Shown here one piece after another: positions 52,101 through 64,000 of a DNA stretch of 64,000 nt. The position numbers and the translations under genes were made by a program. The stretch's first letter is position 1. Each line of letters begins with the position of its first letter. The DNA is from Endomychus coccineus. Lineage: Eukaryota; Arthropoda; Insecta; Coleoptera; Endomychidae. The stretch is from assembly GCA_958510875.1 (NCBI GenBank), contig OY294069.1, forward strand, positions 248,001 through 312,000, read 5' to 3'. The notes beneath the pieces were generated by a model that was not told the origin of the DNA, did not search any database, and was given only the letters and a program-made list of their open reading frames with translations.

Positions 52101-53058
52101 TATTGAAAAACCTACTACTCGTTATTGTAACTTTTATTTGGAAAAATTATTGAGATAGATTGCAATACACAAAAATTTGTTTTGATTCGTTGCGAAGTAA
52201 CAGGACTTCATGTTTATATATGAATATACCTCAAGAAATTAACATGTAGTAGGAAATCAGTTTATTGATGATGACACTTTTTATCATCTTAAATTATAAG
52301 ATGAATAATTTCCAAGAATTATTTTATTTGGTGGTGTAACATTCTTGTAGCTTTATCTTTAAAAACTAATTTTTGTTATCGGGTTCCATTGTTGAATCGA
52401 TCCTATATTTTTTTATAAAATGTATTAATATCTGACTCACCGTTGAACTACAACTCTGATATTATTGTCAGAATTCCGGAATAACGTCTGGGCATCTTGA
52501 TGACGAATATCTCTTGCATCATAGTTTCCTACTTTGGTGATGATATCACCCCTCTGAAGGACCCCTTCAGCGGGAGAACCAAATCCGACCTGACAAGGAA
52601 CACATCACTCATAAACAATTTCAGAATTCTCTAAAATTAAGCTAAGTATTTCATAAATCAAAGCAGGAATGTTATTTATGATGAACATTATATAAAACAA
52701 ACATTTTTCAATTTCACGAAACTGACATATTTCATTCAAGATCAGTATCAACAATCATCGTGAAGGGATTGACAAATACACAAATATGTCTATAAATCAA
52801 CAGTCAACATGATTGATTATTTTTAGTCGATCATCATTAGAAAATATTATTGATATATTCCCAGTTTTCACATTTGACTGGATACCAAAAGATTTTTACT
52901 ATTTTTCTTCTATCGTGAGAACCCTCTTACAAGTTACAACTCACCCGAGTAACGATTAAAGGGGTTTTCACATCGGCTCCGCCAACCAAGCTAAATCCCC
53001 ACTGCTCGGTTGACGAATTCCGCTTCAGGCTAACGAGTATTTCATGCAATTTGCCCAT
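43164..53058 (-). CDS. Zasp66: PDZ and ZM-motif muscle protein, Zasp66-like
   Basis: Alp/Enigma-family protein of muscle Z-discs that binds alpha-actinin. Eight exons (52945-53058, 52441-52589, 49916-50174, 47046-47192, 46305-46355, 44821-44909, 44613-44754, 43164-43289) join in phase to 358 residues. The N-terminal PDZ domain (residues about 5-88) contains EQWGFSLVGGADVKTPLIVT and GDIITKVGNYDARDIRHQDA. A Ser/Pro/Tyr-rich linker follows, then PYRTTPLVLPGAKVKR, the ZM-type segment VHKQFNSPLNLYSEPNVVDT and HVKFNPAESETYKAIQEEQL, ending SVLPETNY. No LIM domain is present, which argues for the Zasp66 type rather than Zasp52. These genes are heavily spliced; alternative exons in the long introns are likely and I did not model them. 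The gene symbol is by resemblance. Confidence 0.85.
51372..51850. mobile_element. Old inverted pair of Penelope endonuclease fragments
   Basis: 51372-51520 (minus) and about 51535-51850 (plus) are diverged reverse complements. They belong to the same family as the POLA1-intron elements: the right side still shows TAAACATTGTTTTGATTATAA, the GGAGATGATTCACATAAAACG block and AATTCTGTAAATCGTAGA. Frames are destroyed. It lies in a Zasp66-like intron and no hammerhead core remains. A second, older case of the same inverted arrangement. Confidence 0.65.
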
Positions 53059-56000
53059 GAATGAATCTGATGGAACACTAAGCACACACGAAACGTCGCA
53101 CTAAACTGAACCACCAAACAAGCGTCGTTTTCAGAACATGGATATCTGCATGGAGCAGGGTTGCATCATAACGAGGAACAACAGGTTTCTGACAATTAAA
53201 GTACTTGATGTAAAGAAGTAAGATACGCGGGATGGCAGAAACCCGGAATAGTGTTGAGTGAGAACTGGTTGCCGTTCGTGTTACTGTCAGCTCTATCCTT
53301 GAGCCTGCATAAATAACTTGGCTCTAGGACCTGCTTCTACGCTGTAAATTACACGTCTTTGTTCTAACAGCTCGATCCGTTTGACTTTTGCAACATAAAA
53401 AATTGATTATTTCTCAAGCCCTGTTTACGTAAATATTACACAAAAGTGCTTAAAATTGAAGCCACTATTATTTGGTTCATTTTCTCCACGTACTAAATGT
53501 TTCGATATATTGGTTTATGTATTAATACGAAATTTGTAATGATAAAATTGAGTTTTTCTTCTTTCCAAAAAATTTAGTTATACGAATGCAGTACCTATTT
53601 GCAATAATTCCTCGTCTGGGTGAATTTTACCAAAAGCTAAGCAAGTGTATTAGAGAAAAAGTCAAAATACTTTCAAACAGTAATTTAAAATTTTGCAAAT
53701 AGGTAGAACATGTAGATTCTCTTAGATGCCTAGAATGCTTTGTACAAAATTAAATCTTGTTTTGGAATGCCATATCAGTTTTCCTAATAAGTCGCTAACT
53801 GCAAGTCAAATCTGAATAGAATGAAATAATTCGATTCCACTATGCTATAATACTTCGTCAAAATAATAATTATAGTTCACTATGAGTAATGTCCTGTTAT
53901 AAAATGCATTCTATATGGCTTGACATTATAACAAATACTTGTGAAGACGCGGGGCAACCTAAATTCATCCCGTACACTTGGCACATGGACATGACATGGA
54001 TCTTGCTCACTACATGTATGCATTCTGGTCTAATTGCGTCGTTTCACGACTGAAAAACAAATACAAATTTCCATTTGATTTGATTAATCGAAACACATAT
54101 TGTTTACGAGTGAAAAAATGCTAACGTTGTATTCGAACAGAGCTCATAGCAAATTACAGAATGAATTGAACAAGAATAGATTTTGGGAAATTATTATGAC
54201 CGATAGAATTTTCAATTATGAAAATTATCGCTACTTGTTTGAATATCATTATAATATTATATGTGATCCAAATAATAGACCTTATTTTGTGAGTGAATTT
54301 GAAAAGTAATACATAAAAATAATTAATGTCAAGAAATACACTTATGATTTCTTTAAAACATGAAATAAATTCAAATTTCACGAAAATAAGGATCTATACC
54401 TAAGTATATAATTATTCTTACACAAAACTATGAGAATATGATATTGCGCATTGATTATACTAATTTTAGTATTAAACAAATAAATAGCTTTAATATGGAA
54501 GGAACAAATAAATAGAGCAAATAATAGGAAAATAGCAAGAGCAAAAAACTCCACCTTGTCTGAAAATATTCAATGTTATTTTTCTCCAGTATTTACGATG
54601 CAAATTAAATACCTACAATTAAAATCTCAAACATTTGATTGGCTCATTCATAACTGCAGTTGATAAATATAAAATGAAAGTGATTATCATTCAATGCTTT
54701 TGTTTGAGTGGTTTATAAATAGTTCAATAATACGTTATATCGTGGTCGTGGATAATTGATTAGATTCACTTTTACTGTACCCACTATTAACAACCCATTA
54801 AATTGTAATTATTTTATCGAAGGAATTATTAATATCTTTACTGTTCTGTTCATATGAAATATTTTTAAGTATATGCAAGAAACAATAGAAAATAGGAAAG
54901 TAAGTTCGAATATATTTGGTAAAGATATTTTGTACGTGAGATATGTCATATAATAAAAAATTAAATGGAATATTTCTACTTAAAATTTTCATTTACTGCT
55001 AAGAACATATTTGCGTTTCAGGTCTTCTTGAATTCGTATGCATATAACCAACCACACACAGTCAAAACGGCTTTTATAAAAATGAATTAGCTTCCATGTA
55101 ACAAAATTTCATATAAAACTATGGTTATTCGTTATATTGTCAGATTTTATTATTTCTCGTTATAATAAAACGATAGAAAATGATAAAAACTCATTTATAT
55201 AGATTTTGTAAAGTTGCTATCACAACGTTTTCAAACAATTATCTTCTGATAATTAAATTATTAAGTGCTATATGAGGTACATTGTCCCGGGAAAAAGGTG
55301 TAGATTTTATGAATTAAAAGTTTTGATTTAATCTTATTTTTCAATCTCCTTCATGTATTTATTTCAGGTTCTTACTAACCTTAAGCTTCTAATGTGATAT
55401 ATATTTTTATAAATTATTTATCAAAATTAAGTGATTTTAATTCGATTAGTAATATACATCGAAAGAACTTCATTAATCATTCAACCATTAGAAATGATTG
55501 TCGAAAATAGTATTTTGATCCAAGTAAATGTGATTCATTGAGCAATATCAGAATCTCTGACAGGTACAGCAAAACTACGAATTGTTGAGGAAATATATTT
55601 CTAATAGAATTCATTTAAATTTGAAAGCGTTCCAAGAATCTATACACATAGTAAATTCGGCCGACACCTATAACAACAAATATTATAAGATGAAGCTAAC
55701 ATATTGTATCAAATTACAAAGATGGTTTCGACTTACTTTTTTCTTATTACCAGGAGGTCGCCATTGCCAAAAGGATGGTCGCTGGTAAGACATTGTTTTT
55801 TATATTGTACCACTGAAAACTGGCAAAATACTCTCGCCTGTCTCACGATTTAAAATAATTACGAGAATTTTTTAGGTGGGGGAGTACGAATCCAGGACGC
55901 TCATTTTATATTTAGGAGATTTTTATTGTAGTATCTGGAATGAACAGCTGTTTTACAAATCTAAGCACAGTAAGTTTATGAGATCGGTTCGGTTACGCAC

Positions 56001-56321
56001 TGTTCCATTTGTTTTCAAATAGAAAAACGCCAGTGCTATACAGTATGTCTCTCGTAACGAGGCATAGCTGCCGCTAGGTAAATTGGATTGTGGTATCAAA
56101 TCTTTATAGTTAGAATAGGTCCAGATTCAAACTGTATACTCATTTTGATAACAAATTTGAATTGAACAAAAGTATAACATCTTGCCTAAAGAAGTTTTTT
56201 CGTAAATAGTATTGACATGCAGAATAAATGAATATTTATTCAATTGAGAAATAACATTATAATCGAAAATTTTGTTTCTGCAAATCATCTGAAATAAATA
56301 ATAAGGCAAATATTAGATGGT
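53059..56321. other. Intergenic, nothing recognised
   Basis: About 3.2 kb upstream of the Zasp66-like start and downstream of the UPF0728 gene. The right end of 53059-53400 is less AT-rich and may be 5' UTR or promoter. Short frames such as 54100-54309 have AT-driven composition and no family resemblance. Confidence 0.35.
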
Positions 56322-56946
56322 TTAAGTGGTAGTTTTATGCATTTCCATATTATTGTCTTTATAGAGTATTTCATAAAGCAATTCGACGCTAGGCGAGAAC
56401 ACGTCCTGCGTAGGTATCCCTTTGGAGATCTCCTGAATCCCCCGCATTCCCATCTTGTTCGTGAAATATTTGGGAATATTGGACTCGTCGTAGATTCGTT
56501 CGTGAGCTTCTTTGATAGAATCCACCAATCTGGTCGCTACTTCGTCGTCTTCGCAATCTATATTGAACTGGAGATTTGTAATTTTGCACCTGAATACTTC
56601 CCTGTCTCTCATTTCGACAGTAAGTCTATCTAGATGAGATGAAGGTATCATCTCTATTTGGAAACCCAATTTTTGTAACTCCCCTGAAAAGTATTCATAA
56701 GTAGTAAATATACATATACTTCGCATGGTGGAGGAATAATTATTGCTGCATAATGCATTGAATATTCTAGACATACAGCTAGAATATTCAATAAAACATT
56801 AGTCGTGCATCAGGATATAACATTCAATACAAAAGTTAAATCAAAATTTCCAAATAGCTCTTACTTGAGATTCCATTAAGTCGGGCGGTTTTGTGGCGGA
56901 TGATGCCGTGAGATTCGTAAGGTCCATAATGGAATTTCAGTGACAT
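56322..56946 (-). CDS. UPF0728 family protein (C10orf53-like)
   Basis: Small conserved protein of unknown function. Two exons (56865-56946 and 56322-56683) join in phase to 147 residues. Exon 1 begins MSLKFHYGPYESHGIIRHKT and ends ARLNGIS, the family's diagnostic GPY...H...RLxGL start. Exon 2 continues ELQKLGFQIEMIPSSHLDRL and VFRCKITNLQFNID, matching the family's VEL.VN.E.VF.C.I.DL.F core. The C-terminal 60 residues go beyond the roughly 93-residue human protein. Homologues occur mainly in ciliated animals, so a link to cilia has been suggested; that is inference. Choosing the other frame of exon 1 (MDLTNLTAS...) gives no family match. Confidence 0.75.
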
Positions 56947-57782
56947 ATTGCAGGGTGCATTCTCATGATAACGTAAGTGACAAACGTGATCAAAATATAG
57001 GTTTGAAAAATACAGTGTGACATATTTTGACTTGAAAATGTCAATTCTCTTCGTATGGAATCATAGAATAATCCGATGTGCTGCAATATAATGGTTTAAA
57101 GGATTATAAATGAATATTCGGTTGTCCACTAAATTTGTCCAACCATTAGGAAAACGTTGACTCCCCCAAACACAGTGTCATCGATGACTGTTCAGAAATA
57201 CAAAGTGTTCAATTTTCAAAATAAGTCCTGAAGATCGCTATTTGTCAATTTCGGAGCTAAATTAATAGTCATTTTATGCCGGTTGATTTCCAAATTCATA
57301 CCAGATACTATGTAGCGAATAACCCAATCGACCATGAGCCCCTCCTATAGCGGTGAAGGCGGATTTGGTGGGAGGATTGTGGACGTTTTAATTGAATTAT
57401 AACAATATCAAACAAGATATAAACGTCAGTATCTAGAACGTTAGTCAACATAGAACATATCGACGTTTTGTATGATGTTCCGACAAACCACAATCAGAGA
57501 TATTACAGTTGGGAACATTTTTCAAATAGTCAACGTCGCGTGGTATTGTTCACAGCACTTATTCGTTCACCAACATATTATGATCTGTTTTCTTAAGCCA
57601 TTTGCTTCAAAAAATAACAATTATCGAGAGTTAATGGCAAAATCTGGGTATTACAATGATAATATAACCCGACATGCCATACCAGGAAACCGATGGGTTG
57701 TGTGGAATAAAAACATTTCATATATTCGAGTTTATTAGACGTACTAATTCAAATCTACATTGGACATTTACAATAATGTTCT
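56947..57782. other. Intergenic, nothing recognised
   Basis: Spacer between the UPF0728 start and the stop codon of the oxoglutarate-dehydrogenase-like gene on the same strand. It likely holds the UPF0728 promoter and the 3' UTR of the next gene. Open frames on both strands here look random. Confidence 0.35.
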
Positions 57783-60700
57783 TTAAATCTTCATTGCATC
57801 TTTCAAGAGATTTTTCAGCTCTTTGTCGTGTTGATATTTGTGTCCTGCTGCAGTGCTTGCTGAAGTAGGCCTCCCAATATATCTGAAAAATGAAAATCTT
57901 TTTAGAAAGATAAACTATTGTCCCCTATATAACAGTCTATTAATACACTCATAATCAGATTAGTGAATCGTGGGATAAGGTCGTTGTGTGGGTATCTTAT
58001 ATTCTGTACACCAATGTACAAGCATTTCAGTGGTGCTATGTAGATGTTCAACCAATCAATCAAAACGGGGGCGGACAAGTCCGGAGCACTTAGTCCGCTT
58101 GATTGGGTCCATTGTGCGCTCCTTGATACAAGAATCAGTCCAGGAGGCCTAAGGCAGTGCCGAAGGCTGAGATTTTGCATGAACTGAAAAATCTCTTATG
58201 GCTTCAAGCGGCATATGTGTGCTGCCGAGGATTTGTAGCCTAGGAGAAGCCAATGCTGGACATTCTACTATGAAGTCAGAGGCAGTTTCGTCCGCCTCTC
58301 TACATCTACTACAAGCCGGGTCTTCAACAACGCCCATTGTGTGCAGATGTTTATTCAAATGAAAAATGTAGAAGTTACTATGTTATGTTGAAAGTAATAC
58401 TCACGATAGTTTACGCGTTTTGTCGAGAATATGATTTATTCGAACTTCAACAAAACTCCACGGCCCTTGATATTTGTGTTCTTCCTGAGCCCAGTATACT
58501 TTCACGTCGGGATACTTGTCACATTCGGCCTTTACCAAATCGTAAGGGAAAGGACACAACTGAAACAAATACACCTTTTTTTATAATTTTAATTAAGTAG
58601 CTAACTACATTTTTTGTGTGGTTTTGAACTTCTATCAATGACTTTTTGTGAATTTATTTTGTTTTCAATATCTTGAATAGATTGCTGTGTTTTCACCCTT
58701 TTCATATGCCTTTGGATAGTATAGACTAAAAAACAAGGTTCTAAGTGAACAAATCAGAGAAATTGTAGGCGACATACAACATTGAAAAAAAGGTAGCCCG
58801 AAAGCATGATTCTTCTTGCGAAGATGAGAATAGTAGTTGAAGGTTCAAGACTCAGTGAGGCACGTGAGAAAAGTTATGAAAAATAGCGAATATCTTTTCA
58901 ATTCCAAATAAAAAGTAACCTAACCGAGATCTGACAGTTACCTTGGATGGGGCTGATTTAATTAACGTTTCTACGTACATCATTAATCAAAAAAGAGCTC
59001 CTATGGTTAGGTAAGTTCGTAAAAAATTGGTTCGAGATTGACTTTCAGGGTATTTTGTATGAGTCTTAAGGGCAAAGCCAGTTTGGCTAAAAATAAAGTA
59101 TGACCAATCGAGAATAAAAACATCCCTGGAAAACTACAAACAACATAAATTAAAATGTAATGGAGCCTTTTGGGTTTTAATGGATCACTTTGAGAAAGAT
59201 AATTTGTTGTTGTCATTTCGCTGTGTAGTGATAAACCATCAACTTACCTGTTCCACCCGAACAATAGCGATTTCTTTGTCAAGTTTCTGTTTTGCCCTCT
59301 CGCCTTTAATATCATAGTACACCTTGCCCGAACAGAAAATAAGCTTCTTTGCACCGGCACCCACTTCATTATCTGGATACACTCGATTGAAATGGGTCCC
59401 TACTGCCATCTCATCGAAACTGCTCTTGGCTTCCGGGTGTCTGAGTAAACTTTTCGGCGAGAAGACGATGCATGGTTTGCGAAAATTCAGGTAGATCTGT
59501 CTGCGCAACACATGGAAGAGGTTACCGGGAGTGGTGCAATTGGCCACAATTATGTTTACGGCATGAAGATGGCGGATCGCGAACTGAGCATCGTTGAGCT
59601 TGGGGGCGGTGTCAGGGTCGTCGTCGCACAGTGTTAGGTAGCGTTCTATGCGTCCACTGGAATGTTCAGGTCCCATTCCTCGAGGAAATAAATAATATTA
59701 ATAGCCACTATACACTAACAATATAATCACCATTTTTGGGTTTGACAAAGTTATAGTAATAGCGAAAAGCGTCACACATCACATTGTTAATGTATAGTGG
59801 ATTTCAAGAACATATAAAGTTATTTATTTAAGATGAATAAATCAGTTTGTGCTTTGTTTTGATTAAGTATTAGGTAAATATGTTTTTATTGTTTTATTGA
59901 AAACTCGAATGAAACTACTAAAATGTCAATTTTTGTAGGAAAAATTGATTTGGTAAAGAAGTGAGTGATCACTAGCACTCTTGCTGTACCTACTATAAAA
60001 CATATTATCAGCATCTATAGCTATATTTTTCTGATTTATATAATTTATGAACCTATGACATTGTCTAGGATATTTAAATCAATTCATATCTTATACTATA
60101 CCTATGTATATTATTTTAAGACCAAATTGTTTTTCCAGTTAGCTTTACCTTCGAATCCGTGAGGTAACAGCATTACAAGTCCAACCTGACGTACCCATTT
60201 CGTTTCTCCTGACGTTATGAATGTGTCAATTATGGCCTGTCCGGTATTGGCAAAATCCGCGAATTGTGCCTCCCAGATCACTAAGGCGTTGGGGTTATGC
60301 ATTGCGTAACCTGTTTGAAAACCCACCACTGCATTTTCAGACAGACTACTGTTACTTACGGTATACTTGGCTTGTTTGGGATCCAAATTCCTCAACGGAC
60401 TGAAAGAAAACATGAAACAAATATTAATATTTTACAAAATTGACAATTCAGATTGTTGAGCTATATTATAATACTAGAATGACGGGATTGTGGAGAACAA
60501 TTGTTAATTTCTTTATCTCCATATTCCTTCGGCTTCTCTACTTCTAAGAATACTTATTACTTGTGTTTAGGAACCATCGATTAATTCAGTCATATTCCAA
60601 ATACTATATAGAAACGTTGATATTGTAAGGTAATAAGGTAATTCTTTACATACCAGTAATGTGTATTAGGAAGAGTTTGGTGATGCAGGATGTGGTGACG

Positions 60701-63700
60701 ATGGGAAAACGTGCCTCTTTCCACATCCTGTCCACAGAAACGAACATGTACCCCCTCAATAAGTAACGAGCCGATAGCGAAGGCTTCGCCTAAAGCCCAG
60801 TCTGTCGTTCGGTTCTTCACCATATTCTCTCTAGCCGCAAGGATGCGGCCTATAGCTGTGGAGTAATATGTATTTCAGTAAATTAATAAATGAAGCTTTG
60901 AGTAGACTTTATTAATTCATTCAATTTCATAAAATGGTTTGTTGTTGGTTTAATCAGGTTAGAACCTATGATGAGAATGATCGGTCTTCATCCAAATCAT
61001 CCATCAACGAAATGTATGATCAATAGCTATATTCACTGATGAATACAATATTTCTGTAACTTTTGGCTTCACATAACGTTCATAGAAGCCAGATAGGGAA
61101 TGTTAGGAGATGAGATAATACATTTTTCCGTTCGATAGAAACAATCATTGCACATGTTATTCTCATTGATAATAATGAAAAATGTAATTATCCAAACCTT
61201 TGTGAAGTTCAAATGATTTATCTGGAGGTCCCGACGCAAACACGTTTCCGACATGAGCGAGAATTTCCTCTTTGACTCCCGTCGATTTCACCTCGTATTT
61301 GTCTTTACCCTTGAACCATCCTTGCCATGGACTGTCCAGCCAATCAGTTAACCGTATGTTCTTCTGTGTACGGGCTTCTTGCAGCCCCCCTTCCAATATC
61401 TGCTCGTACTCTTTCACCTTGGTGTCTATTTGTTCTTTGGTCAACACACCTGATAATAATAACTACATTTTGTATTATTCGGAATTCAGAATGATTCAGG
61501 TCTAATTTTTTTTCAAAGCTGAAAAATGGAATATTTCTCTTGGAAGCCAATATAACCAGAAATATATCATACCAAATTTAGGCACATTAACCCAAGAAAG
61601 CATTATTTTATTTGTGTCATACCCCATGTGATGTCATCATTATGGTTATACCTTCTTTGATCAGATGATCGCTGTACTTGATGAAGATCGGTTTAATTTC
61701 CTTAATTTTCTTGTACATAAGAGGTTGCGTGAACGAGGGTTCGTCGATTTCGTTATGACCCATCCTTCTATAGCCCACCAAATCCAGAACCACACATTTA
61801 TGGTACTTGGCCCTCCATTCTGCTATTATTTTACACACCCGAATAACACTCTCTGGATCGTCTGCGTTCACGTGAAAAATCGGCGCGTCCACAATTCTGG
61901 CAACGTCTGAGTTCGATATAAAATTAGTTTCCTTGTTAAGTTAAGAAGGTGTAATGAAGACTAATATTCAGTACCTGTACACTGCGGGGATGATCTGTAG
62001 TATTTTGGGTCGGTAGTGAAACCCACCTGATTGTTGAGTATGATATGAACACTTCCTTTGCAAGTGAAAACTGGAAGTTCCGCCATCTGCATAGTTTCAA
62101 AGACAATTCCTTGTCCGCAAAACGCCGAATCACCATGTACGAGTATAGGTAATACCTGAAACCTTTTCATACATCAATTCTAATTACCAGCACTTTACGA
62201 CTTTTTGTTTTTGAAAAGCAATATGGATAATTATTTTTCTCAAGTTTTGTTATATTTTGGCAAATTGTTTCAAATAATTTTCGAATATTGATAATATTGG
62301 ACAATGATACTAAAATTCTGACTTTATTGGAACGAAGCGGTGTCTTATTTATGAATTTAATCATCAGAAGTAATATTCGTAACAATACGACCACATTAGA
62401 TGGAGTACAGCCAACTATAGTCACACGGTGTCGGGTTCAAGCCCGGGAGGCAACCCAACTGCCAAACTTTTTTGATTATGCAATGAAATAATACTAAATG
62501 AAATTATTTGGAGCTGTCCATAGTTTTTCCATGCTGTATAGTGTACTAAAAATGATATATGTATTGAAATAATCTCATTCGAGTTGCGACCAGTGAAGTT
62601 AAAATTACCGTTTTTCCTTCTTCGTCACCCTTGTAGAACATTTCTGCGTTAGCTTTCCCTAAAACTGCGGGATTCACATGTTCCAAGTGGGAAGAATTGG
62701 CCACCATAGTTACCTTGATCTTCTTGTTTGTATAGTGGTTTGTTCTGAAATCAATTTCCCATTATAGCTGCTAAAATTTATGGATAGTTATAATTTTACT
62801 TGACCAATAGATAATCCACGAACTGTAATAATATATATATATATAATGCAGCATAATATGAGTAACTGTAAAATTATCATTTATAACGTTTCAATTATTT
62901 TTGAACATTTGCAAGTCAACTCTTTCATTTTCTAATTTCAAATATTATCATGGCAAGATGCAAACAGACAACTAGACATACACAGGCATGCGGGGATCGA
63001 AAGTATTTTTCCTAGCTAGATTTTTCTTGTCCCTTGGACCCTAAAACTGGCGGAATGCATTCACGGTTTTCTCGACCTTGAATATAGGAATAATTAACTT
63101 ATGCAACTTGAAGTTTACGTGTCGGTAATATACGAGAGTATTGTTTTACAAAATAGACCAGTAAAACGTTACCTATTTAGAAGGTTGGACGATTCTCATT
63201 TCTTTTGTACAAGGTTAGACACAAAGAAATATCCAATTTCATGAATTCATTTCATAATATAATGAGATATAAATTCAAAACAACTCGCCATGTTTCGCGA
63301 TATATGAGATGTAAGTAAGTTGGTAAAGCGTTTGCGATAAATGTTAATGTACTTAGTCAAATATTCAACGTTCTTTTGGTGGAATCTCTACCATAATTAT
63401 TAAATCTCAATATATCGGTTTTTTGAATTCAACCGGAATCAATAATAATAAAACTGCTACTATTATTCGAATATGACCGTGTATATAATATAAGGGTGAA
63501 GTTTCAAACTTTAATGTTACATTAGTTTACATTCCAAAGGCACGAATGTTGAAATTGATTAAACACCCATAACTTAAGGCACGTAATAAAGTAAACTAGA
63601 TATTTTTCTTACACATCGACGGACGTCCCTAAATGATATTTGACATCGCCGGCTCCTTCATCTATAGCTTCCAAGCCAAGGAAATGCGTAAACAGCTGGT

Positions 63701-63891
63701 ACAAAGGTTTCCTACACACGTTGACTAACGTATTCAGACGTGCCCTATGCGCCATACCAATCATGACATTTTCTACGCCATACTCGGCAGATTTGTCTAT
63801 GATCTCCTTTATGGCAGGTATGTAGACGTCGCATCCTTCTAGACCGAAACGTTTTTCCGACGACCATTTTTTAGCCAAGTACGCCTCAAAA
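57783..63891 (-). CDS. 2-oxoglutarate dehydrogenase E1-like protein, divergent paralogue, 5' end off window
   Basis: Thiamine-diphosphate enzyme of the E1 component that decarboxylates 2-oxoglutarate in mitochondria. Ten exons lie in the window (63613-63891, 62609-62744, 61975-62155, 61652-61906, 61198-61449, 60654-60855, 60149-60399, 59248-59678, 58405-58559, 57783-57882), about 747 residues in phase; roughly the first 280 are beyond base 64000. Seen: [20 protein letters not shown]; the cofactor site [11 protein letters not shown]...[61 protein letters not shown]; and [16 protein letters not shown]. It follows OGDH rather than DHTKD1, but the near-invariant GMPHRGRLN reads GMAHRARLN and other conserved spots differ. 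This suggests a fast-evolving second copy (fly CG33791 type) rather than the main enzyme. Confidence 0.88.
57955..58360 (-). mobile_element. LINE 3' fragment (C-terminal Cys/His region)
   Basis: Minus frame 58149-58358 reads [20 protein letters not shown], then [17 protein letters not shown] and [14 protein letters not shown]. The C-x2-C...H/D-x4-C pattern follows the RNase H region in many insect non-LTR elements. The downstream part to about 57955 is presumably its 3' UTR. It lies in the last intron of the oxoglutarate-dehydrogenase-like gene. Confidence 0.7.
62829..62847. repeat. (TA)n microsatellite
   Basis: Short run of alternating T and A in an intron of the oxoglutarate-dehydrogenase-like gene. 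Confidence 0.8.
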
Positions 63892-64000
63892 CTGAAAAAT
63901 TAAATTTCGTTGTAGCTGTTCCTTTATCATATCATATATTGTTCAAAGTATTCCGCCTCCACCATTGAGCATATTGGAGAATATCTGAAGTACTAAGTGA

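Noticed and set aside
54100..54309. 69-codon plus-strand frame
   Set aside because: Rich in N, Y, K, I as expected from AT-rich DNA; no splice or homology support.
62395..62470. tRNA-like B box (GGGTTCAAGCCC) on the plus strand
   Set aside because: The T-arm pairs only with a 6-base loop, and no A box, anticodon arm or acceptor stem is found; at most a tRNA-derived SINE scrap.

Overview
This is a eukaryotic nuclear window, most likely from an insect. It is AT-rich, its genes are split by GT-AG introns, and its gene set includes a PDZ/ZM muscle Z-disc protein of the Zasp66 type. A 200-base run of N lies at 30769-30968. Order and species cannot be fixed from sequence alone. I rebuilt exon chains by hand from splice signals, codon phase and remembered family sequences. 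The complete models close in frame: 316, 107, 724, 1440, 333, 417, 358 and 147 residues.

Layout. 1-5.5 kb: 5' part of a kinesin-II accessory subunit gene (KAP3), minus strand, with a TA-flanked inverted-repeat transposon in an intron. 6.1-7.9 kb: nucleoside hydrolase, plus. 8.5-10.1 kb: bublin coiled-coil (UPF0184) gene and two unrecognised terminal exons, minus. 11.3-16.3 kb: MCM7, minus. 18.6-30.3 kb: DNA polymerase alpha catalytic subunit (POLA1), minus, whose three largest introns are filled by transposons. 30.5-36.7 kb: a repeat-dense block around SAE1 (SUMO E1 subunit, plus), with an exact 139-bp inverted repeat, an assembly gap, a Helentron derivative, a Penelope remnant and three tiny palindromic insertions. 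37.6-42.1 kb: isovaleryl-CoA dehydrogenase, plus. 43.2-53.1 kb: Zasp66-like gene, minus, convergent with the previous gene. 56.3-56.9 kb: UPF0728 family gene, minus. 57.8-63.9 kb: 3' three quarters of a divergent 2-oxoglutarate dehydrogenase E1 gene, minus, cut by the right edge.

The genes form no operon. MCM7 (replicative helicase subunit) and POLA1 (primase-polymerase) are same-strand neighbours in one process. SAE1 is divergent from POLA1 across the gap. The others are functionally unrelated.

The most unusual content is in the repeats. Three 30-38 bp palindromes share one 20-base end, and each is flanked by an 8-bp direct repeat (two perfect, one 7 of 8). They look like transposon insertions reduced to almost nothing but their termini. 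Other notable items are a very recent 850-bp-armed inverted pair of Penelope-like elements filling a POLA1 intron with hammerhead-like motifs near both ends, and two matching about 1.2-kb Helentron derivatives that share both termini.
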